The notes under the pieces were generated by a model. It was not told the origin of the DNA. It saw only the letters and a list, made by a program, of their open reading frames with translations, and ran no database searches. The position numbers and the translations under genes are program-made. DNA of 41,226 nt from Gammaproteobacteria bacterium (GTDB lineage Bacteria; Pseudomonadota; Gammaproteobacteria; Steroidobacterales; Steroidobacteraceae), in contig VGVB01000020.1 in the NCBI GenBank assembly GCA_016882265.1, positions 2,501 through 43,726 of the forward strand. The letters run 5' to 3'. Every line of letters begins with the position of its first letter. Position 1 is the stretch's first letter. This document shows positions 1 through 8,075 of this stretch, in pieces.

Positions 1-67
1 CCGGCCGGGTCAGGACCTCCACCGCGCCGCGGCAGAGCTCTTCCAGTTGTTCGGCGGCTGGCAGCAT
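1..67 (-). CDS. tyrS: Tyrosyl-tRNA synthetase, N-terminal fragment (runs off left edge)
   Basis: Only the first 22 codons are inside the window. Read on the minus strand from the ATG at 67-65 they give a start such as MLPAAEQLEELCRGAVEVL, which resembles the N-terminal helix of the TyrZ-type (type 2) tyrosyl-tRNA synthetases of Pseudomonas-like bacteria (EEQL...RGA.E.L). A GGGAG Shine-Dalgarno sequence lies 7 nt upstream; the ATG at 71 is out of frame. The divergent neighbour is an M23 peptidase, and tyrS beside this peptidase is a recurrent gammaproteobacterial arrangement. The identification rests on a short peptide plus context; the catalytic motifs lie outside the window. Confidence 0.6.
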   Translation of the reverse strand, partial: MLPAAEQLEELCRGAVEVLTRP

Positions 68-188
68 TCATCGACTCCCGGCCGGCGGAATTCCGGCGTT
101 GCCGCCACTGTACAGGATGACCGACAGCCCGGAACGGCCGCCGGCCATCAGAATCGTGACCGGCGACAATCCTCATGCAATCAACCGG

Positions 189-217
189 TTGACGTGGCCA
201 GCCAGGTTGTTTACCGT
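189..217 (+). promoter_or_regulatory. Possible sigma70 promoter of the M23 peptidase gene
   Basis: TTGACG at 189-194 (5 of 6 to the -35 consensus) is followed after 17 nt by TACCGT at 212-217, a weak -10. It lies about 30 nt ahead of the preferred GTG start at 247. The rest of the tyrS/peptidase intergenic space (72-188) shows nothing else I can name. Confidence 0.3.
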
Positions 218-246
218 CCGGGCCTGGAGTGGAAGGGGAGCCCCCG

Positions 247-1539
247 GTGCGCGAGCCCGACGCCGGCCTGGTTGCAGCCAGCGCAGTCACAGAGCGATGC
301 CGCGGCGGACTGGCCGCCTGCTGCGTCGTCACGGGCGCGATCTTCTCCGCTGCGGCCGGGCTCCTGCGCGGCCCCGTGCCTGACGAGCCGGCGGCCTCCG
401 CGGTACCGGCGGCCCCGGCTGCGCTGGCCACGACGCCGTTTGAGTTCATTGCCGTCACGATCGGCCGCAACGACACGCTCGACCAGGTATTCCGCCGGCT
501 GCAGTTGCAGATCTCGGATCTGGCCGAGCTGCGGCAGCTTCCCGACGTGCGCCGCAGTCTCGACACGCTGCGCCCGGGCGACGTCATTCAGCTCACCCAC
601 CTGGACGGCGAGCTGCGCTCGCTGACCCGCCGCATCGGCGCAACCGCGTTGCTGACGATCACACGCGCCGGCCAGGGCTTCGCCGCCAACGTGTTCCCGC
701 TCCCGTACCGGGTCGAGCAGCGCCGCTTGCAGGGGGCGGTCAGCAGCTCACTCTACGGAGCGGTGAATGCGGCCGGTGGGACTGATCGACTCGCCGTCGC
801 GCTGGCGGACGTCTTCAAGTACGACATTGATTTCATCAACTCGGTCCAGCCGGGAGACCGCTTCACGGTCGCCTGGGAGCGCCGGGTGCATGACGAGCAG
901 ACCGGCGTCGACGGCGACATCCTCGCCGCGGAATTCGTCAATTCCGGACGCAGCTTCCGCGCGGTCCGTTACGTGATGCCGGACGGCCGCGCCGATTACT
1001 ACACGCCGGACGGGCGCCCGGTACGCAAGGCATTCCTGCGCTTCCCGGTGGATTTCGCCCGGATCAGCTCGGGCTTCAGTCTCGCGCGCCGCCATCCGAT
1101 CCTGAACCGCGTGCGCGCCCACCGCGGTGTGGACTTCGCTGCGCCGACCGGCACGCCGGTCAAAGCAGCCGGCGCCGGCCGTGTGGTCAGTCGCGGCGCG
1201 GGCAGCGGCTACGGCAACGTGGTCGTCCTCAGCCACGGCAACGGTGTGACCACGTTGTATGGCCACCTGTCCCGCTTCGCGCGCGGGCTAGCCGTCGGCG
1301 ACCGGGTCGCCCAGAGCGAAGTCATCGGCTACGTCGGCAAGACGGGCCTCGCCACCGGGCCACACCTGCACTACGAGTACCGCGTGAACGGCGTGCACCA
1401 GAATCCCGCCAGGGTCACGCTGCCCAAGGCCGATCCGATTCCCGAGCGACTGATGGCTGACTTCCGCACGCGGACCACACCGCTGCTGGCGCAGCTTGAT
1501 GCACCGGCACAACTCGCCGCCGCCGGCGGCCAGCACTGA
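247..1539 (+). CDS. M23 family murein DD-endopeptidase, membrane anchored (MepM/YebA-like)
   Basis: A predicted peptidoglycan endopeptidase that would cut peptide cross-links in the periplasm. The first ~40 residues hold one hydrophobic segment (signal anchor). Next comes an OapA/LysM-like region (NDTLDQVFRRL... LRPGDVI), a middle domain, and a C-terminal peptidase_M23 domain with the zinc motif HRGVDFAAPTGTPV, then TLYGHLS and GPHLHYE. The zinc ligands H, D and the second HxH are all present, so it should be active, unlike EnvC/NlpD-type activators. I prefer the GTG at 247 (430 aa) because AAGGGGAG lies 6 nt upstream; a GTG at 229 in the same frame would add six residues. In Pseudomonas the order continues with anmK, which is missing here: erpA follows convergently after 12 bp. 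Confidence 0.88.
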   Translation: MREPDAGLVAASAVTERCRGGLAACCVVTGAIFSAAAGLLRGPVPDEPAASAVPAAPAALATTPFEFIAVTIGRNDTLDQVFRRLQLQISDLAELRQLPDVRRSLDTLRPGDVIQLTHLDGELRSLTRRIGATALLTITRAGQGFAANVFPLPYRVEQRRLQGAVSSSLYGAVNAAGGTDRLAVALADVFKYDIDFINSVQPGDRFTVAWERRVHDEQTGVDGDILAAEFVNSGRSFRAVRYVMPDGRADYYTPDGRPVRKAFLRFPVDFARISSGFSLARRHPILNRVRAHRGVDFAAPTGTPVKAAGAGRVVSRGAGSGYGNVVVLSHGNGVTTLYGHLSRFARGLAVGDRVAQSEVIGYVGKTGLATGPHLHYEYRVNGVHQNPARVTLPKADPIPERLMADFRTRTTPLLAQLDAPAQLAAAGGQH

Positions 1540-1551
1540 TACCGGTTCCGT

Positions 1552-1902
1552 TCAGGACGAGAACGACGACCCGCAGCCGCAGGTCGTGGTCGCGTTCGGA
1601 TTGTGGATCACGAACTGCGCGCCGGAAAGATCTTCCCGGTAGTCGATCTCGGCCCCGGCCAGGTACTGGTAGCTCAGCGGATCGACGAGCAGGGTGACCC
1701 CCTGGTTGGCGACCTCGGTATCCCCTTCCTCGAGGTTCTCGTCGAAGGTGAAGCCGTACTGAAAGCCGGAACAGCCCCCGCCAGAAACGAAGACCCGCAG
1801 CTTCAGGTTCGGATTCCCTTCCTCGCGGATCAGCTCGCCAACCTTGCGCGCGGCGGCATCGGTGAATACCAGTGCGGGGGGCGGTGCTGTTGCCTCTGAC
1901 AT
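1552..1902 (-). CDS. erpA: Iron-sulfur cluster insertion protein ErpA
   Basis: An A-type Fe-S carrier that delivers clusters to apo-proteins, in E. coli notably to the isoprenoid enzymes IspG and IspH. The 116-residue product has the full HesB/IscA fold signature: [11 protein letters not shown] with Cys44, and the C-terminal CGCG with Cys108 and Cys110, the three cluster ligands. The sequence around [17 protein letters not shown] is characteristic of ErpA rather than IscA or SufA. It is probably transcribed downstream of the coiled-coil membrane protein gene (61-bp gap) and ends 12 bp from the convergent M23 peptidase. The ATG at 1902 has only a weak Shine-Dalgarno. Confidence 0.95.
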   Translation of the reverse strand: MSEATAPPPALVFTDAAARKVGELIREEGNPNLKLRVFVSGGGCSGFQYGFTFDENLEEGDTEVANQGVTLLVDPLSYQYLAGAEIDYREDLSGAQFVIHNPNATTTCGCGSSFSS

Positions 1903-1963
1903 GGAATCATCACGCTCTCGATCATGGATCTGGACTCATTATAGGAGCCGGCGCTGCAGGCGG

Positions 1964-2719
1964 TCAAAGAGCCGGCGAACTGCCGATTTCGCCCTCCACC
2001 AGCCAACCGAAACTCTGGCGGAGCGGCTCGGCCGACTTGCCCTGCCGGAGTTCCACCAGCAGGCTGCCGGGATCGAAACCGCCCGGCAGTTCGACCGGCA
2101 CTTCGATCTCCTGGAAATAGCGCAGTGAAAACGGCACTTCGCGCCGGCCATCCGGAACCAGGTCGTGCAGCGCCAACTGCAGCAGTGCTCCACCACGCGT
2201 GCCGCTGACGGCGAAGGTCAAGGTTCCGCTCGCGAGGGTATCGCGTACCCCCGCATGCACCAGCGTGATCTGCACCCGGTAACGACGCCCGCGCTCGTGG
2301 CGGACTTTCAGATCCTGGACGCGCAGCGTGCTCGTGCCGTACTGGCGCGTGACCAGACCGCGATAGAACTGCAGCTCCTGCTGCTGCCGTGCGGTCTCAG
2401 CCTGGAGTTCACCGAGCATACGCTGCGCCTCGGCCTGCATGCGCGTGTCGGCCTGCTGCTCGACGACCGCAGCATCCACGCGCCGCTGCAGCGCAGCGTT
2501 TTCAGCCGACAGCGCCTCGATCCGGCGACGCGCGTCGTGTCGTTCGAGCGCCGCGTGTATGATGGCGTAGCCGGCGCCGGTGCGGCCCAGTTCGTAACCG
2601 CCGTAGAACACCGCCAGCAGGGCGATGACGGCCAGCAGGATGCGCCGGGCTCCGGTCCGGTCTGGAGGACCACCCAGGATGCTCTGGATCAAGGCCTGGC
2701 ACCTGATCTTCATGGTCAC
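1964..2719 (-). CDS. Single-pass membrane protein with coiled coil (DUF6776-like)
   Basis: A 251-residue protein of unknown function. It has a short cytoplasmic N-terminus, one membrane helix at about residues 27-44 (ILLAVIALLAVFYGGYELG), a long coiled coil (about 55-120, rich in E, A, Q, R), and a C-terminal beta-rich domain (LRVQDLKV... EIEVPVELPGGFDPGSLLVEL). The arrangement and the position between erpA and hemJ match the DUF6776 family that sits near bactofilin, erpA and hemJ in pseudomonads; the bactofilin gene is absent here. The family name is from memory. The start at 2719 overlaps the divergent hemJ by 41 nt; an in-frame TTG at 2692 would shorten this to 14 nt. Neither start has a strong Shine-Dalgarno. 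Confidence 0.7.
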   Translation of the reverse strand: MTMKIRCQALIQSILGGPPDRTGARRILLAVIALLAVFYGGYELGRTGAGYAIIHAALERHDARRRIEALSAENAALQRRVDAAVVEQQADTRMQAEAQRMLGELQAETARQQQELQFYRGLVTRQYGTSTLRVQDLKVRHERGRRYRVQITLVHAGVRDTLASGTLTFAVSGTRGGALLQLALHDLVPDGRREVPFSLRYFQEIEVPVELPGGFDPGSLLVELRQGKSAEPLRQSFGWLVEGEIGSSPAL

Positions 2720-3095
2720 CTGGTTCGCCGGTCTCTTCTATCTGCCACGATTGTTCGTCTATCACGCTGCCGCGACGGACACCGCCGGCATCGAGCGCTT
2801 CTGCGTCATGGAGCGGCGTCTGTTCGCGATCATGACCATCGGGGCCGTGCTGACCCTGTTCTTCGGCGGCTGGCTGCTGGTCGTCAATCCCGCGCTGCTC
2901 GGACAGGGCTGGCTGCACGGCAAGCTCGGCTTCATCGCGCTGCTGCTCGGATACCACCTCTGGATCTGGCGCCTGCTGCGCGCGTTCGCCGCCGGCCGCA
3001 ACGTCCACCCTGGCGTCTGGTACCGCTGGTTCAACGAGATCCCGTCCGTCCTGCTGATCCTGATCGTGCTGCTGGCCGTGCTCCGGCCATTCTGA
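2679..3095 (+). CDS. hemJ: Protoporphyrinogen oxidase HemJ (CopD-like membrane protein)
   Basis: A 138-residue integral membrane protein with four predicted helices, expected to oxidise protoporphyrinogen IX in haem synthesis. Family hallmarks are visible: MLWIKAWHLIFMVTWFAGLFYLPRL at the N-terminus with the conserved His, RLF at the end of the first loop, the helix LGQGWLHGKLGFIALLLGYH with two further His, and the C-terminal RWFNEIP motif. The true start is the ATG at 2679, with GGAGG about 10 nt upstream. It runs divergent from, and overlaps, the coiled-coil gene, and its TGA abuts the rppH stop (3095/3096) with no spacer. Confidence 0.9.
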   Translation: MLWIKAWHLIFMVTWFAGLFYLPRLFVYHAAATDTAGIERFCVMERRLFAIMTIGAVLTLFFGGWLLVVNPALLGQGWLHGKLGFIALLLGYHLWIWRLLRAFAAGRNVHPGVWYRWFNEIPSVLLILIVLLAVLRPF

Positions 3096-3662
3096 TCAGG
3101 ACCGCGCCGCACCGGACCGGTCCGGTTGCAAGCGGTCAGACCACCAGTCGGGATAGGGCGGCAGACCCTCCGGGAAGGCGTGCACACCGAGTTCATGCAA
3201 GGCCCGCGCATAGACCCGGCGCTTGAACCAGATGACCTCGCGTACCGCCTCCCACCAGTCCACCCAGCGCCACCGATCGAACTCGGCCGGCTGGTCGGTC
3301 GCGTCGAAGCGCAGCGCCGAATCCGACGTTTCGAGCCGCAACAGGAACCAGCGTTGTTTCTGCCCGATGCACCGTGGCTCGCTGTCACGGCGGACGAACT
3401 GGCGCGGCAGCCGATACCGCAGCCAGCCCCGCGTCTGACCGAGCAGGGCAACCTGCGCCGGGCTGAGTCCGACCTCCTCCGACAGCTCCCGGTACAGCGC
3501 GTCGAGCACCGGTTCGCCGTACCGGACGCCGCCCTGCGGGAACTGCCAGCCGCGCAGGCGGGCCCGCCCGCCGAGAAACACGCGGCGGTCCCCATTGAGG
3601 ATCACGATGCCGACATTGGCACGGAAGCCCTGGGCATCGATGTAGTCGCGCGCGGCATCCAT
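3096..3662 (-). CDS. rppH: RNA pyrophosphohydrolase RppH (Nudix)
   Basis: Removes pyrophosphate from the 5' end of triphosphorylated mRNA and so triggers RNase E-dependent decay. The 188-residue product begins with the typical GFRANVGIVI and has GWQFPQGGV just before a complete Nudix box at residues 44-66 (GGVRYGE...REL.EEVG). The C-terminal WRWVDWWEAVREVIWFKR.VY stretch is diagnostic of RppH. The start is ATG 3662 with GGAG about 9 nt upstream. The N-terminus is about seven residues longer than in E. coli. It is convergent with hemJ with no intergenic space. Confidence 0.95.
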   Translation of the reverse strand: MDAARDYIDAQGFRANVGIVILNGDRRVFLGGRARLRGWQFPQGGVRYGEPVLDALYRELSEEVGLSPAQVALLGQTRGWLRYRLPRQFVRRDSEPRCIGQKQRWFLLRLETSDSALRFDATDQPAEFDRWRWVDWWEAVREVIWFKRRVYARALHELGVHAFPEGLPPYPDWWSDRLQPDRSGAARS

Positions 3663-3779
3663 GGACTGGCTCCGGTCCTGATTCTTCCACAGCGACCCGC
3701 GCCCGGCCAGCCATCAGCCGGCACAGGCCGCGGTATTCGTGAATAATGCCGGCCCACTGGCCCGAGCCGGCACTGCCCC

Positions 3780-4751
3780 ATGATCCGAGCCCCCGCGCCG
3801 CTGCTGATCACACTGCTGGCCCTGGCCGCGGTGCTCGCGGTCGTCGCTTCGCTGGCGCTCGGCAGCGCGGGCCTCGATGCGCCGTGGGCCGGACTCGCCG
3901 CCGGCGATCCGATGACCCGGACCATCGTGCTGGAGCTGCGCCTGCCGCGCGCGCTGGCGGCACTCGCCACCGGCATTCTGCTCGCACTGGCCGGCGTGCT
4001 GATGCAGGCGCTGCTGCGCAACCCGCTCGCGGATCCGTACGTCCTCGGTATCTCCGGCGGTGCGGCGGTCGGCGCGCTCGGGGTGATGCTGGCCGGCGCC
4101 GCCGGTTTCGCGGTCAACGCCGGCGCGGCCGCGGGCGCATTCGCGGCGATGCTGCTGGTATTCGCGGTCGCGCACGGCCCGGGCGGCTGGACCACCACCC
4201 GGCTGCTGCTGACCGGCGTGGTCGTCGCGGCCGGCTGCGGCGCCATCGTCAGCCTGCTGCTGTCGTTGTCGGATGAGCTGCGCCTGCGCGGCATGCTGTT
4301 CTGGCTGCTGGGCGACTTTGGCTACGTGCGCACGCCGTGGGCCCTGCTGGCGCTGGCGCTGGTCGCAGTCCCGGCCTGCCTGTTGATAGCGCGGCCGCTC
4401 GACGTGCTGGCACGCGGCGACCTGCAGGCCCGACTGCTCGGCGTGCCGGTACGCGCCCTGCGCATCGGCATCTACGTGGCGGCGTCGATCCTGACGGCCG
4501 CCGCGGTGACCACCGCGGGCAGCATCGGCTTCGTCGGCCTGGTCACGCCGCATCTCGTGCGCCTCGTGGTCGGTTCGGCGCACCGCGCCGTGCTCCCGGC
4601 GGCTGCGCTCGCCGGCGGCACACTGCTGGTGACGGCGGATCTGCTCGCGCGCACGATCGTCGCGCCGCGCCAGCTTCCGGTCGGTGCGCTGACGGCGTTG
4701 CTCGGCGTGCCGCTGTTCCTGTTGCTGATGCGGCGGCAGCAGCGAACCTGA
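3780..4751 (+). CDS. btuC: FecCD/BtuC-family ABC transporter permease, probably for cobalamin
   Basis: A 323-residue multi-pass permease of the vitamin B12/iron-siderophore family. Family motifs visible: LRLPRALAALATGILLALAGVL, then MQALLRNPLADPYVLGIS(G)GA, and the cytoplasmic coupling region around GFVGLVTPHLVRL, which contacts the ATPase. About nine or ten hydrophobic segments are evident. The sequence cannot separate cobalamin from haem or siderophore. B12 is inferred because the btuD-like ATPase, riboswitch-controlled btuB, adenosyltransferase and btuF lie within 8 kb, although tyrA and pdxH intervene. The ATG at 3780 has no clear Shine-Dalgarno, and no complete riboswitch lies in the 117-bp upstream gap. 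Confidence 0.82.
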   Translation: MIRAPAPLLITLLALAAVLAVVASLALGSAGLDAPWAGLAAGDPMTRTIVLELRLPRALAALATGILLALAGVLMQALLRNPLADPYVLGISGGAAVGALGVMLAGAAGFAVNAGAAAGAFAAMLLVFAVAHGPGGWTTTRLLLTGVVVAAGCGAIVSLLLSLSDELRLRGMLFWLLGDFGYVRTPWALLALALVAVPACLLIARPLDVLARGDLQARLLGVPVRALRIGIYVAASILTAAAVTTAGSIGFVGLVTPHLVRLVVGSAHRAVLPAAALAGGTLLVTADLLARTIVAPRQLPVGALTALLGVPLFLLLMRRQQRT

Positions 4752-4764
4752 CCGCCGCCTCGGA

Positions 4765-5868
4765 TCAGGGCTGGCGGGCCGCGGCACGGTCCTGCAGGTA
4801 GGCGTGACCCTGCTGCATCAGGTGTTCGAATCCGGCGAAATCGCGGCGCGCGACGAGGTCGCGCAGTTGCGCAACGGCCGTCGCGAGCGCCGCGAGTGAC
4901 TCACCGCCGAAGCGGTTCAGCGCCTGAATCTCGTAATACAGCGCCGGACTCTCGCGCGCGACCAGCGAGGCCACCGCGAGTTGTGCGTCGAAGGTGGTGC
5001 TCGACAGGCGCGCAAGACGCGGCGCCGCCTCGCCGCTGCCGGCGAGCGCGGTGAAGAATGCGATGTTGACCGCGTGCGAGAGCCCGAGCACATAGGCCAT
5101 CAGCCGGTCGTGGTCGTCGAGGTCGGTGATGACCACCTCGACCATCGTCGGTGCGAACAGCGCGCGGGCCTCCTCGACCGCATCAGTGCGGCCAACATCG
5201 ACGACGATCACGTGACGCCCGGACAGCAGGTCGGTATCCGGCCCGAACATCGGGTGCAGCGATGTGGCCCGGACACCGGACGCCACGAGCTGCGCGAGTG
5301 CCTCGCGCAGCGGCGACTTCATCGAGCCGATGTCGAAGACGAGTCCCGGCGGCCGCCGTCCGGCGAGCTCGGCCAGTACGCCGGCGGTCGTACCGAGCGG
5401 TGTCGCGACGACGAGCAGATCCTGGGTCAGATCGCCAGTGCGCCAGTCGGGTCGGTGCTGGTGCGGGGGCACGGCCCCGGAAGGGTCCGCCACTTCGACC
5501 TCGAAGCCCTGCGAATCGAGGAAATCGACGAACCAGCGGCCCATCTGGCCTGCGCCGCCGATAACCAGTGCCCGCTTGCCGCTGCCCTGCTCATGCGCAA
5601 TCACCTGCGCTCTCTCCTGGGTCGCGAGCGAGCCGTGAATCAGCAGCCGCAGCAGGGACTCGGCCAGCGCCGGTGACAGTCCGAGCCGTCCGGCCGCTTC
5701 GCGCGCCTTCAGCAGAACCTCGCGCTCGCGCTGATAGTCGCGGGTTGGCATTCCGGCAGCCCGCTTGACCTCGGCGACCTGGCGGCTCAGCGCCTGCCGT
5801 TCGGCGACGAGCGACAACAGTTCGGCATCGAGGCGGGTCAGCCTCGCGCGCAATTGCTCCAGATCCAT
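4765..5868 (-). CDS. tyrA: Fused chorismate mutase / prephenate dehydrogenase (T-protein)
   Basis: Bifunctional tyrosine biosynthesis enzyme: chorismate to prephenate, then NAD-dependent oxidative decarboxylation to 4-hydroxyphenylpyruvate. Residues 1-85 form an AroQ chorismate mutase ([26 protein letters not shown], then the REREVL segment carrying the conserved Arg-Glu). The dehydrogenase follows with a Rossmann [10 protein letters not shown] at about 105 and the substrate motif SLHPMFGPD, where the His is catalytic. The length of 367 aa fits E. coli TyrA. I chose the ATG at 5868 because it starts the mutase helix; AGGAG lies about 12 nt upstream. An ATG-like extension to 5928 adds 20 unconserved residues. 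It ends 13 bp from the convergent btuC. Confidence 0.94.
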   Translation of the reverse strand: MDLEQLRARLTRLDAELLSLVAERQALSRQVAEVKRAAGMPTRDYQREREVLLKAREAAGRLGLSPALAESLLRLLIHGSLATQERAQVIAHEQGSGKRALVIGGAGQMGRWFVDFLDSQGFEVEVADPSGAVPPHQHRPDWRTGDLTQDLLVVATPLGTTAGVLAELAGRRPPGLVFDIGSMKSPLREALAQLVASGVRATSLHPMFGPDTDLLSGRHVIVVDVGRTDAVEEARALFAPTMVEVVITDLDDHDRLMAYVLGLSHAVNIAFFTALAGSGEAAPRLARLSSTTFDAQLAVASLVARESPALYYEIQALNRFGGESLAALATAVAQLRDLVARRDFAGFEHLMQQGHAYLQDRAAARQP

Positions 5869-5909
5869 GCGGGTTCCGCTCTCCTGGTCGGACCCCGCCT
5901 GTGTACCGG

Positions 5910-5937
5910 CCGGCGCGCTGTATTGCAAGCGCGCCGG
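5910..5937 (-). terminator. GC-rich perfect hairpin between the small secreted gene and tyrA
   Basis: CCGGCGCGCT at 5910-5919 pairs perfectly with AGCGCGCCGG at 5928-5937 across an 8-nt loop. It lies just after the stop of the small secreted-protein gene on the minus strand. No T-tract follows in either direction, so it could terminate weakly, attenuate read-through into tyrA, or protect a 3' end. The structure is directly visible; the function is inferred. Confidence 0.4.
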
Positions 5938-5946
5938 TGGCAGCGT

Positions 5947-6267
5947 TCACCAGCCGCCGTACTCGAAGCCGAAGTACCAGGAGCCGTGCCGGTCGCGGTA
6001 CCAGCGGCCGGGTCGGTCGCCATAGCGACAACTCCGCGCAGCATCGCGCCAGCCCGCTTCGTAGCCGGCACGGTAACCGGAGTCGTGGCGATACACCGAG
6101 GGCGGCAGGTGACGCCAGTGCCGGTAGTGCCCGCGATCATCGTAGCGGTGCCCGTAGTGTTGGTCGCGATAGCGGTCGTCGTCGTAGCGCCGGTACCGGT
6201 CGTTGGCCTGGGCCGATGCGGAACACAGCGCGGCGAGTGCGACCGTCGCGAGGATCTTCCTGAACAT
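5947..6267 (-). CDS. Small secreted Tyr/Arg/Asp/His-rich protein
   Basis: A 106-residue precursor with a clear Sec signal peptide (MFRKILATVALAALCSASAQA, cleavage after AQA). The mature part is very rich in Y, R, D, H and W, with repeated YR/DDRYRD elements followed by a Y-x3-GY-x2-GY-like section (YRAGYEAGWRDAARSC) and a C-terminal WYFGFEYGGW. I do not recognise a named family; tyrosine/arginine-rich periplasmic proteins of this style are common but poorly understood. The start is decided by a perfect AAAGGAGGT ending 6 nt before ATG 6267; a GTG two codons earlier would abut the Shine-Dalgarno. The strong ribosome site suggests high expression. Confidence 0.75.
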   Translation of the reverse strand: MFRKILATVALAALCSASAQANDRYRRYDDDRYRDQHYGHRYDDRGHYRHWRHLPPSVYRHDSGYRAGYEAGWRDAARSCRYGDRPGRWYRDRHGSWYFGFEYGGW

Positions 6268-6413
6268 GACCACACCTCCTTTCTGCCAGTGCGGCCCCAG
6301 TCTCGGCGCGCATGCCTGAATCGCAGCTTAATCGCCGGCAGCCAGCCGATGCGGGGAGCCGGGGCAGTCGTCCGCGACGGCCGGTCGGGCTGGGGGCCGG
6401 GACGCTCACTCGC

Positions 6414-6490
6414 GCGAGGCGGACGGGGACCCGTGCGCGAATGCGTAGAGTTCCGGCCGCACGAGCGCGCGGGTCCCCGGCGGCCTCGCC
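6414..6490. repeat. Long palindromic intergenic element, copy 1 (divergent variant)
   Basis: The outer arms GCGAGGC (6414-6420) and GCCTCGC (6483-6489) enclose the inner arms CGGGGACCCG (6424-6433) and CGGGTCCCCG (6470-6479), with a partly paired centre around CGTAGAG. The layout and much of the sequence match copies at 10921-10995 and 30422-30495. It lies in the 287-bp divergent space between the small secreted protein and pdxH. It resembles a REP/BIME-type element; no associated transposase is in the window. Confidence 0.7.
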
Positions 6491-6554
6491 AGCACCGCCG
6501 TCAGGGTTGCCGGGCCGCCTCGCCAGCGCGGCGGGGCGCGGCTACACTTCGCGC

Positions 6555-7247
6555 ATGCACAGACCGCCACCGATGCTGCCGGAACACCTGCCGGCCGACC
6601 CGATGCCGCTCTCTGATGCCTGGCTGCGTCAGGCTTGGGACGAGCAGGTACAGCCGAATCCGAACGCGATGACACTGGCGACGGTCGGCGCCGACGGGCG
6701 GCCGTCCGCACGGATCATGTTGTGCAAGGAAATCGTGCCGGATCCCGGCTATCTCGTGTTCTACACGAACTATGAGTCGCGCAAGGGCCAGCAGCTTGCC
6801 GCCCACGCCTGGGCCGCGGTCGTGTTTCACTGGGACACGCTCGGACGCCAGGTGCGCATCGAGGGTCCGGTCGTGCAATCGCCGGCGAGCGAGAGCGACG
6901 ATTACTTCGCCAGCCGCCCATGGCAGAGCCGGATCGGCGCCTGGGCCAGTCAGCAGAGCAGGCCGCTCGGTTCGCGGCAGGGACTGATCGGGCAGTTGCA
7001 CGCGGCGGCGCAGCGCTTCGGCGCGCCGGATCCGCTCGCGCCGCCGGATGGCGATCAGCATCCCGAGCTGAACATCCCGCGCCCGCCGCATTGGGGCGGC
7101 AACCGGCTGTGGGCGGCGAGCGTCGAGCTCTGGGTCGCCGACCCGTTCCGCCTGCACGACCGCGCGCGCTGGACGCGCGAACTCGTGCCGGCCGGCGCGG
7201 CGCACTTCCAGTGCCGGCCGTGGCAGCACCAGCGCCTGCAGCCCTGA
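6555..7247 (+). CDS. pdxH: Pyridoxine/pyridoxamine 5'-phosphate oxidase
   Basis: FMN-dependent oxidase that makes pyridoxal 5'-phosphate from PNP or PMP. The 230-residue product shows the family's ordered motifs: NPNAMTLATVGADGRPSARIMLCKE (FMN site), YESRKGQQL, WDTLGRQVRIEG, YFASRPWQSRIGAWASQQS, and the C-terminal RPPHWGGNRL...FW-like segment (WVADPFRLHDR), ending in LQP. The ATG at 6555 is preferred; upstream codons in the frame come from the palindromic repeat region and are not conserved. Its 3' end overlaps the probable start of the btuD-like ATPase gene, so the two are likely co-transcribed. The product is the cofactor of several enzymes here (BioA, YggS). Confidence 0.95.
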   Translation: MHRPPPMLPEHLPADPMPLSDAWLRQAWDEQVQPNPNAMTLATVGADGRPSARIMLCKEIVPDPGYLVFYTNYESRKGQQLAAHAWAAVVFHWDTLGRQVRIEGPVVQSPASESDDYFASRPWQSRIGAWASQQSRPLGSRQGLIGQLHAAAQRFGAPDPLAPPDGDQHPELNIPRPPHWGGNRLWAASVELWVADPFRLHDRARWTRELVPAGAAHFQCRPWQHQRLQP

Positions 7248-8023
7248 ACGACGCCGCCGCGGCTCGGCTCGAGTGCCGCGGTCTCGACGTCGGGGTCAAG
7301 GGTCGCCGTCTCGTCGCCGGACTCGACTTCACGGCCCGCAGCGGCCGCTTCATCGCCGTGCTGGGACGCAACGGTGTCGGCAAGACGATGACGCTGCACA
7401 CACTCGCCGGTGTGCGCACGCCGGCCGCCGGCGAGGTCCGGCTCGATGGCCGGACGCTGGCCGACTGGCCGGCGAATGCACGGGCCCGGCGCCTCGCGTT
7501 GCTGCCGCAGACCACGGAAGACCCGTTCCCCGCGACGGTGCTCGAGACCGCATTGATCGGCCGCCATCCGCACCTGCTGTTCTGGCAGTGGGAAGGCCCC
7601 GACGACCTGGCCCGCGCACAGGCCGCGCTGGCGGCTGTCGGCATTGCCGGACTCGGCACGCGCGACGTGCTGACGCTGTCCGGCGGCGAACGGCGCCGGC
7701 TCGCGCTCGCGACCTTGCTGGCGCAGGACGCCGCGATCTGTCTGCTCGATGAGCCGACCAATCACCTCGATCCGCAGCACCGCGGCGAGATCCTCGCGCT
7801 GTTTCGCGCGCGCGCTGCAGCGGGCGGCACAGTGGTCGCGACGCTGCACGATCCGACCATGGCGGCACGCTACGCCGACGAAGTGCTGCTGCTGTACGGT
7901 GACGGGCGCTGGCGCGCCGGCCCGTCAGCCACGACGCTGACGGCAGCCAATCTGAGTGAACTGTATGACCTCCCGATCGAGGAACTCGCCTGGCGCGGCC
8001 GCCGCGTCTTCGTCAGTGAGTGA
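7220..8023 (+). CDS. btuD: ABC transporter ATP-binding protein, BtuD/FecE-like
   Basis: Cytoplasmic ATPase expected to power the BtuC-type permease. All nucleotide-binding motifs are visible: Walker A GRNGVGKT, the Q-loop LLPQTTEDPFP, the signature LSGGERRRL, Walker B AICLLDEPTNHLD, and the H-loop ATLHD. The start is uncertain: the frame is open far into pdxH, and the plausible starts are GTG 7220, GTG 7211 or CTG 7244, all overlapping or touching the pdxH stop. I use 7220 (267 aa). The B12 substrate is inferred from position: the next gene is riboswitch-controlled btuB, and btuC lies 2.5 kb back on the same strand, separated by tyrA and pdxH. Confidence 0.82.
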   Translation: MAAPAPAALNDAAAARLECRGLDVGVKGRRLVAGLDFTARSGRFIAVLGRNGVGKTMTLHTLAGVRTPAAGEVRLDGRTLADWPANARARRLALLPQTTEDPFPATVLETALIGRHPHLLFWQWEGPDDLARAQAALAAVGIAGLGTRDVLTLSGGERRRLALATLLAQDAAICLLDEPTNHLDPQHRGEILALFRARAAAGGTVVATLHDPTMAARYADEVLLLYGDGRWRAGPSATTLTAANLSELYDLPIEELAWRGRRVFVSE

Positions 8024-8038
8024 CCGGCGGCAACGTGC

Positions 8039-8067
8039 TTGACCGGCGCCTGCCGCTTCCCTACATT
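8039..8067 (+). promoter_or_regulatory. Probable sigma70 promoter of the riboswitch-btuB transcript
   Basis: TTGACC at 8039-8044, a 17-nt spacer, and TACATT at 8062-8067. A start site near 8074 would begin transcription immediately ahead of the conserved riboswitch sequence. It lies just after the btuD stop, so btuB can be transcribed independently of pdxH-btuD. Confidence 0.5.
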
Positions 8068-8075
8068 GACGGGCG

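Noticed and set aside
3767..3779. CCGGCACTGCCCC immediately before the btuC start, matching a core piece of the cobalamin riboswitch
   Set aside because: Only 13 nt match; the GCAAC/GGTAA segment and the B12 box are absent from the 117-bp gap and the match abuts the ATG. It could be a relic, but chance is sufficient.
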